This document shows, one piece after another, positions 57,801 through 64,000 of a stretch of 64,000 nucleotides of DNA. The notes under the pieces were generated by a model that saw only the letters and a list, made by a program, of their open reading frames with translations, did no database searches and was not told the DNA's origin. A program made the translations under genes and the position numbers. The stretch's first letter is position 1. Each line of letters opens with the position of its first letter. Location of the stretch: positions 248,001-312,000 of the forward strand of contig NW_025422883.1 of assembly GCF_020497125.1 (NCBI RefSeq), written 5' to 3'. This DNA is from Mauremys mutica. Its lineage: Eukaryota; Chordata; Testudines; Geoemydidae.

Positions 57801-60800
57801 CAGGCAGCCCCACAGCCCGGCCTGAGGCTGTCCCAGCACTGCCCAGGCTGCAACGTGCCCAGCAGAGGGGTGACACCAGACCCCACACCCAGGGCCAGGA
57901 GACATTCCGGGGCCCAGGGCCCATCACACAGCTTGCCAGCTGCAGGCACTGGGGCAGGGAGCGGGTGGCCTGACGTGGAGCACTGGGTGGGAGGAGGAGA
58001 ACCCGGAGCAGGCTGCTGAGCCTCCGGAGGTGTGGGGGAGCCAGGTCCCTGCGTGCCCCATCCCGGTCGGTACCTTTGGCTCCCTCGTCGTCCTCATCCT
58101 CGGGGCCCTCGCGGATAATCAGGCGCCCGTCCGCCGACACCTTGAAGTCATGGCTCGCTCCCCTGGCCCTGCCGCGGCCCGGCTTCGTAGCTGGTTCAGC
58201 GAGAGACGGAGGGGTGAGCGAGCCCGGGGCCGAGGGGTGAGCGAGCCCGGGGCCGAGGGGTGAGCGAGCCCGGGGCCGAGGGTGAGCGAGCCCGGGGCGG
58301 TGGGGTGAGCGAGCCCGGGGCCGAGGGGTGAGCGAGCCCGGGGCCGAGGGGTGAGCGAGCCCGGGGCCGAGGGGTGAGCGAGCCGAGAGGTGCCCTGGCT
58401 GGGAACATGGCCAGCCACCCAACTCACCCCCAGCTCTGGCCTGGCCATGGCTAACCCCACCGCGCACATCCCCTCAAAGCCCAGCCTGCGTGCACAGGCC
58501 CCGACAGCAGGGGCAACGGCCCAAGTCCCCCAGCCGACGCAGCCACGTCCTGCCGCGGGCACTGCTGGGTCCCGAGAGCCGCTCCTTACCCAGCACCCTC
58601 TGGGCCACGTTGGGGTCCAGGAAGTTGAGGGGCTCGTCCCCTTCGCCCTCCTTCAGCCAGGCCTGGCTCTTCTGCCGCGCCTGCTTCCTCTGCTCTCTGC
58701 CGCCACGCCTCTCGTCCTCCTCCTGCTGCGAGTCTGAGTCGGCCAGGAGCTCCTCCACGCTGGGACGGGGAGAGAGCAGGCCAAGGGTGCTGTGCCAGGC
58801 CGATGCAGAGCGCCCAGCGCCGGCCCAGGGCCCGAGACGAGACACCCCCCCAGCCCGGCGCCACCCCCCAGCCCAGGCCCCGAAACGAGACACCCCCCCA
58901 GCCCGGCGCCACCCCCCAACAACCCCCCAGCACAGGTCCCAGGGTGTAACCCCTCCCAGCCCCATGCCACCCCCAGGACAGGCCATGGGGCGAGACCGCC
59001 CCCCCCCCCGGCATGATTCACCCCCATCCCCAGTACCTGTCTCCCCTGGGCTGCACCGGCGCCTCCTCCTCGCTCGCGGCCACCGCCTGCTTCAGGGCTC
59101 GCTGCTTGCGGCTCCGGGCCTCGGCCTTGCGGATGTTCAGCAGCACCTTGTGGTACTCGGCGGGCAGCAGCCCCCGCACCAGCTCGAAGCTGGGGGTAGA
59201 GAGCACTCAGCAACCCCCGGCCTGGCACAGCCCCCCCGACATACACCCCCTGCCCCAGCCCACGTGCTGGAGACACCCCGGGGGCCTGAGGCTCAGCAGT
59301 GGGCAGCGCCCCCGGAGCGAGAGCTCCGCCACCCCGCCACTCCCCGGCCCTCACCCGAACTTCCGGATGAACTTGGTGAAGAGGTTTCTCAGCTTCATGC
59401 GGAAGTGACGCCTCATGTCGTCCGTCAGGCGCCCCACGGCCTCCAGCTGCCGGGACAGAGCGCGTCAACCCCCGTGCCCGGGACGGCGCCCCCCCATCCC
59501 CCACGGGACAGAGCGCGTCACCCCCGTGCCCGGGACAGCGCCCCCCCATCCCCTTCCCTCCACCACCCTGAGACAGAGCGCGTCAGCCCCCGTGCCCGGA
59601 ACAGCGCCAGCCCCCATCCCCTTCCCTCCACCCCCCTGAGACAGAGCGCGTCAGCCCCCGTGCCCGGGACAGCGCCAGCCCCCATCCCCTTCCCTCCACC
59701 CCCACGGGACAGAGCGCGTCACCCCCGTGCCCGGGACAGCGCCCCCCCCATCCCCTTCCCTCCACCACCCTGAGACAGAGCGCGTCACCCCCCGTGCCCG
59801 GGACAGCAGCCCCCCATCCCCTTCCCCCATCCCCCAGGACAGAGCGTGTCACCCCCAGTGCCCGGGACAGCGGCCCCACATCCCCCAAGGGACAGCACGC
59901 CCCCCACTCCCCTAGGATATAGCGCGTCACCCCCAGTGCCCGGGACAGCAGCCCCCCATCCCCTTCCCCCATCCCCCAGGACGGCCCCCCCAGCGAGTAC
60001 GTGGGCCCCACTGTGATCTCCAGGGACAGGGTGCATGTTCCCCCCCCACAATACGCGTCACTCCTGCCCATGGGCCCCACCCCTCAGACATTGCTCAGCA
60101 CCCCCCAGCTGGGCCCTCCCCACCCCCGCACTGTCACCCCCGCCCCCCGAGCAATCTCAGTCCTGCCACCCTCCCCCGCCAGCTGGCGCTGGGTGGGGGC
60201 CTGGCAGCGGGTGCTCTCCCCGGGCACTCAGCGCCCAGGCACCGGGCAGGCGGCCGGAGCGCAGCCACCCCGGCAGGTGTTGGGGGCAAGGAGCCTCGTG
60301 CGGGCCCCCTCGCGGGGGTCACCAGGGATTGGCAGCATCCACCTCAGGGCCAGGACTGGGCCCCAATGGCCCTACACGGAGCTGGCAGCCAGAGCAAGGG
60401 AAGGGCCCCTCCCTGTACCCCCAGCTTGTGGGCAGGGACCCTGTTCTGAGGGCCCTCCCCCCCGACTCACCATGGTCTGGACGTGCTTGGCCAGCAGCTG
60501 GGCGTCCGCCAGCAGCAGCGCCACCTTCAGGAAGCCCAGCGCCGCCTTGACCACGTCCCGCGTGCGCGAGCCCAGCAGCAGGCAGACGTTCTGCAGCAGC
60601 TGCTCCACCACCGCCAGCCCCATGTGATCTGCAAGAGGCACAGGGCTCAGGCCGGGCAGCGGGGTCCCCCCGGCCACCCTAGGCTGGGGCAGCAGCAGCA
60701 CCGGGGGGTGGAGCCGAGGGAGAAAGCTGGAGAGAGTCTGGCTCAGGACACGCTCGCCCATCACCCCCTGGGCTCAGCCGCAGCCCCCGTAGCCATGGGG

Positions 60801-63669
60801 CAGGGCCTTCCCTCTAACCCCCCCTTCTGACCGGCCTCAGCCCCCCAGCCTCTGGCCAGGGGTGCAGCAGGCACTGACTGTGCCCCCCATGTGCACACAG
60901 CGCCCCCCATGGCAGCTGCTGGGGCACTTCCCACCCCCAGGCCCAGCCGGAGGTGCCCGGGGGGCTGCCCCAGCGGCAGGGGGTCAGACACCCCTTGCTC
61001 AGCCCTGCATCGAGGGGAGCAGCTGGGGCTCCAGCCCCCCCCCTCCCCCCGAGTCCCTCACCTTTGAACTGGAAGAGGAGGCGGGTGAGCGCCAGCAAGG
61101 TGCAGCTGATCATGGTGACCGAGCCCGTCAGGCCCGCGTAGACCAGGGGCAGGAACCGCTGCATGGCCCCTGTGCGGGAAGGGACGGCCCCGGGTTAGCT
61201 CAGTCCACCCCCGCAGCAGCTCCAAGACCTCCCGGCTCAGCCGGGGCCTCTGCCAGGCCAGCCCTGGTGCCCGGCCCGGGCAGGCGCCACTGCAGCACGG
61301 GCAGGGGACTGGAAGACGTGCTGGCCAGCCGGGCTGTGCAGGACAGGCCCCTGCGCCCCACAGGGCCGGGACAGGGGGGCAGGCAGGGCCTCCCGCAGAG
61401 GGGGCTGCAAGCGGCTGTGTGGCTGGTGTGGTGGATTTAGCACCGAGAGGCCTCGGCATGGATGGGGGCGGAAATCAGAGGGCGCAGAGCAGGCCCGGCA
61501 GGGACACCTTACCTTGCGGCGTGGGGCCGAAGCGGAGGAAGGCCTCCCCCATCTCCACCAGCAGCAGGAAGGCGTTCTTCCGGGCCCCCACCGACACCTC
61601 CTTGGTGCAGAGAATCACCTGGCGGTGCAAACCCCATCAGAACCAGCGCCTGCCCCCATCCCCAGCACCCACCTCTCCCCCCGCCCAGCGCCTGCCCCGG
61701 AGCAACCCCCCCCGCACTTGCACTCTGCAGGGAGCCTGCTCCCACAGAACAGCCCGGCAGCATGTGCCATCCTGCCTGGAACCCCCCCAGGGGCCGAGCC
61801 GTGCTCCCCGCTCACCTCTGGGACCAGGGCCACCACGAAGTCCTCGTGTTCGGCCGTCAGCTGCTTCACAATGTGGAACAGGCACTTTAGCCGCGGCTGG
61901 GGGAGGGGAGCAGGCAGCACCGTCAGATCCAGAGAGACACCCCTGTGCACCCTCTGCCCCACGCCCAGCGGTTCCCCTCCCCCAGCCCGTCCTGGGCGCT
62001 CTGCTCCCCCCCGCCCCAAGCCTGCCCCCGGGCGCTCTGCCCCCACCCCCCGGGCTCACCCTCTTGGCGGGGGAGGCGGCGCTCTGCAGGGAGCCCAGCA
62101 GATCTCTCTTCAGCTCCTCCAGGTGGCTGCGGACGAAGGCCTGGCAGGGGGGCCGGGGGGCCGCGCACACCTCCTCCAGCACGCGGTACGCCTTCTTCTG
62201 CACCCCGTGCTCCTTGCTCTGCAGGGAGACGGCGTCAGCCAAGCCCCCGCCCGCACCTCTCCCCCCCACTCCGAGCGAGCCTCAGCCAGAGACCCCCATG
62301 CCTGCCCTGGGGGCACCCGGCTGCAGAGCCTCTCCGCGCCCCGGATCCGGGGAGAGGCGTCAGGAGCCTGGCCCCCTCCAGTGAGCCTGCCTCCATCCCA
62401 GCCTCGTGCAGGGCTCATCAGGCGACTGCAGCGAGGAATGGAGGGGCCGGGGAGCCGGAAGCGCCTCCATCCGTACCGGTGCCCTCGCAGGGCGCCCTGT
62501 CCCCTCCCGCCTCAGCACGCGGGAGGCATCAGAGCCCCGGCCCCGTGGCCCCAGCCTGGGCGACTCACCTGCAGGGAGGGCTGGATGGTGCGGTACAGGG
62601 TGCCCAGGGAAGGCTCGTCGGCATAGGGCGCCATGGCCACTATCAGGTCCAGGATGGAGAGCCTGCAGCAGAGCGGGGTTAGCGGAGGGGAGGTGGGATG
62701 CCCAGGACTCTGTCCGGCTCCCTGCTGGGGTGGGGGATCTCAGCCCCCTGAACGAATGGGCACACACTGGCCAGGGCCACACCGCCGCCGCGAGTGAGAT
62801 GTTCCTAGCCACCAGCAGAGGCAGCCCCCCAACCCCAGCCGGGCAAACAACCCACCCAGTGGAAAGCGGGAGCAGGGAAGTCTGCGGCGGGGAGGTCCCT
62901 TCCAGCCCCCCCCAGCCCCCAGCAGCTCGGCTGTGTCCAGCCAGCACCCTAACCCGCGGCGTTACCTGGTGAACTCCGTGCTCTCGGGGCCGGTCAGTTT
63001 CTCGCTGGCTTTCTCCAGGAACCCGCACACCATCTGCAGGAGGGGACGAGCCGCGGCCCGGGGTCAGTTCAGGCGCCGGGCCCCCACCCGCGTACCCCCC
63101 GCTCGGCGCGGCTCTGCTCACTGGCCCACAGGCAGCCTCCGAGCAAGGCCGACAGCTCAGGCAGCGGAGCCAGGGGTCAAGCCCCACTGCCGGCAGCCCC
63201 CCAGGGTCCTCACCGAGCCCCCCGCCAGCCAGGGGCCCAGCTAGAGAGCGGCTGCCTGGGATCGGGGGCTCCCAGCTCTCTGGGGTGGGCTCCTCCCCAG
63301 CACGGCATCCCTGCGAGGCCCCGGCAGGGGGAACGACCCCCAGCCAGGCTCACTCAGCGCCCCGAGGCCTGGGCTCCGCAGTGCCGAGACGCCAGCAGCT
63401 GGATCTGCGGCAGGGCCCGTGGGGAGGTGTTTCCATCGGGTCCCCCGGCAGAGGGGGCCGTGCCAGCGTTACAGCTGCCCCACAGGGCTCGTCCGGGCCC
63501 CTGCCCCGCCTCACCTGCTGCTCAGTGATAGTCAGGTAGGTGCGGATGGTGTCCAGCACGGCGCGGCGATCGGCGGCGCTGCCCCCAGCATCCCCCGGCT
63601 GGCTGTACACGTTGAACAGGATGGGCAGGAAGTTCTTGGAGAAGCGGCCGACCTCCGCCCGCTCGGCGT
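54825..63669 (-). CDS. RRP12: RRP12, 3' part: last 17 exons, C-terminal 613 residues
   Basis: HEAT/ARM-repeat nucleolar factor needed for rRNA processing and export of both ribosomal subunits. Exons, 5' to 3' on minus: 63515-63669, 62966-63033, 62569-62662, 62060-62218, 61816-61896, 61513-61618, 61062-61169, 60471-60628, 59355-59446, 59037-59189, 58590-58759, 58074-58190, 57529-57578, 57260-57338, 56838-56905, 56150-56232, 54825-54927. All have GT-AG borders and all phases agree: 1844 bases, entering with two bases of a split codon. Signature stretches match vertebrate RRP12 as I recall it: [79 protein letters not shown] and GQFKGLMK. The helical repeats end near [10 protein letters not shown]. 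After that comes an acidic and basic tail with nuclear-signal-like KKKGR and RRHRQKERR. Introns are short (about 0.2-1.2 kb). The 5' exons lie beyond the right edge. Confidence 0.96.
55021..56007 (+). repeat. Minisatellite of 15 CTCF-consensus motifs in the last RRP12 intron
   Basis: The 17-mer CCCAGCAGGGGGCGCTG occurs at 55021, 55083, 55151, 55213, 55281, 55343, 55411, 55473, 55679, 55759, 55912 and 55991. One-base variants lie at 55541, 55603 and 55835. Spacing alternates 62/68 bp over the first ten (a 130-bp dimer unit), then becomes 76-80 bp. Each exact copy satisfies CCASYAGRKGGCRSY, the CTCF core as I know it. All are in the plus orientation, antisense to RRP12. The array fills most of intron 54928-56149. 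Long frames through it on both strands are artefacts. Confidence 0.93.
58211..58385. repeat. Minisatellite, ~23-bp unit, 8 copies, beside an RRP12 splice acceptor
   Basis: Tandem GGGGTGAGCGAGCCCGGGGC plus CGA, with one or two variant units. It lies in the RRP12 intron 58191-58589 and ends about 20 bp from the acceptor of the exon at 58074-58190, so it overlaps the polypyrimidine/branch-point zone of the gene strand. Confidence 0.92.
59450..59965. repeat. Minisatellite, ~64-bp unit, about 8 copies, in an RRP12 intron
   Basis: Units contain GACAGAGCGCGTCACCCCCG, then TGCCCGGGACAGCG, then CCCATCCCCTTCCCTCCACC. It starts almost at the acceptor side of the exon at 59355-59446 and lies within intron 59447-60470. 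Frames through it on both strands are artefacts. Confidence 0.93.
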
Positions 63670-64000
63670 CTGGGGAGGGGCACAGAGCAGGGAGGGTCTG
63701 CGCCCGGGGCCCTGGGACTCACCCACCGCCCCACACGCAGCCAGAGGGATCCAGGTGCTCACGCCTGGCACCTTCACAGCAGGAGGCGCTGGGCCTCCCA
63801 CAACCCTGGGATCGGGGGGCGGGGGGGTCCCCCAGCCAGGATGGGCAAGACCTTCGGGCATCCAGGGCCCTGTGGGGCTCAGGGCTGACTGAAGGCGCTG
63901 GAGACTTGGCCGCACTGCGGCTCCCAGGCCGCCGAAGGATGCGCCCCTGCCCCAGCAAGGCGCCCCTCCACCTGCCGAGTGGCCCAGTCCCCCGGCAGGG
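63670..64000 (-). other. RRP12: RRP12 intron running off the right edge
   Basis: Follows the acceptor CCCCAG| of the 63515-63669 exon. A CAG|GTGGAGG donor-like site lies near 63970, but the peptide before it does not match the residues expected upstream in RRP12, so I do not call an exon. Confidence 0.6.

Noticed and set aside
57162..59773. Long frames (up to 427 codons) through RRP12, such as 57256-58467 minus and 58490-59773 plus
   Set aside because: They read through introns and tandem repeats or lie antisense. Only the short exon segments match RRP12.
63940..64000. Possible further RRP12 exon at the right edge, before a CAG|GTGGAGG site
   Set aside because: The only phase that would join the next exon gives a peptide unlike the residues expected there (a helical segment ending before AERAEVGRF). 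The site is probably chance.

Overview
This is vertebrate nuclear DNA, most likely from a cryptodiran turtle. The evidence is the repeat content: a tRNA-derived SINE with the layout and 3' tail of turtle Cry-type SINEs, many CR1 LINE copies, Harbinger and hAT DNA transposon relics, solo LTRs, and Penelope-like short repeats. I know these families from memory and could not search a library. Two genes are well supported, both spliced and both on the minus strand. Nearly all other long open frames are shadows of GC-rich tandem repeats, transposons or antisense strands.

Layout, left to right. 1-12 kb is nested transposons: a Harbinger transposase relic split by a CR1, a near-complete but broken CR1 split by a solo LTR, a SINE, and two more LTRs. 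12-15 kb has a 191-bp palindromic retroposon with perfect 17-bp target duplications and an intact-looking hAT relic. 15.1-16.05 kb is a CpG island with CCAAT boxes and a minus-strand splice donor, probably the promoter and first exon of a gene running off the left edge. 16-18 kb holds another hAT and another solo LTR. 20.4-26.2 kb is a two-exon rhodopsin-class GPCR gene (445 aa). Its possible promoter is a second CpG island near 29.7-30 kb, between an 80-bp and a 37-bp minisatellite.

30.6-32.1 kb is a 49-bp minisatellite. 32-54 kb is mostly non-coding, with CR1 ends, a hAT inside a CR1, a 42-bp minisatellite and LTRs. 54.5-63.7 kb is the 3' part of RRP12: 17 consecutive exons that join in frame to give the C-terminal 613 residues and the stop, with a poly(A) signal downstream. 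Its introns are short and GC-rich and carry three more minisatellites. The one in the last intron is a same-orientation array of 15 motifs matching the CTCF core consensus.

The two genes have no visible functional link: RRP12 is a nucleolar ribosome-biogenesis factor and the GPCR is a membrane receptor. The strong GC-rich minisatellite load from 26 kb rightward, with compact introns, would suit a microchromosome or subtelomeric setting (inference).
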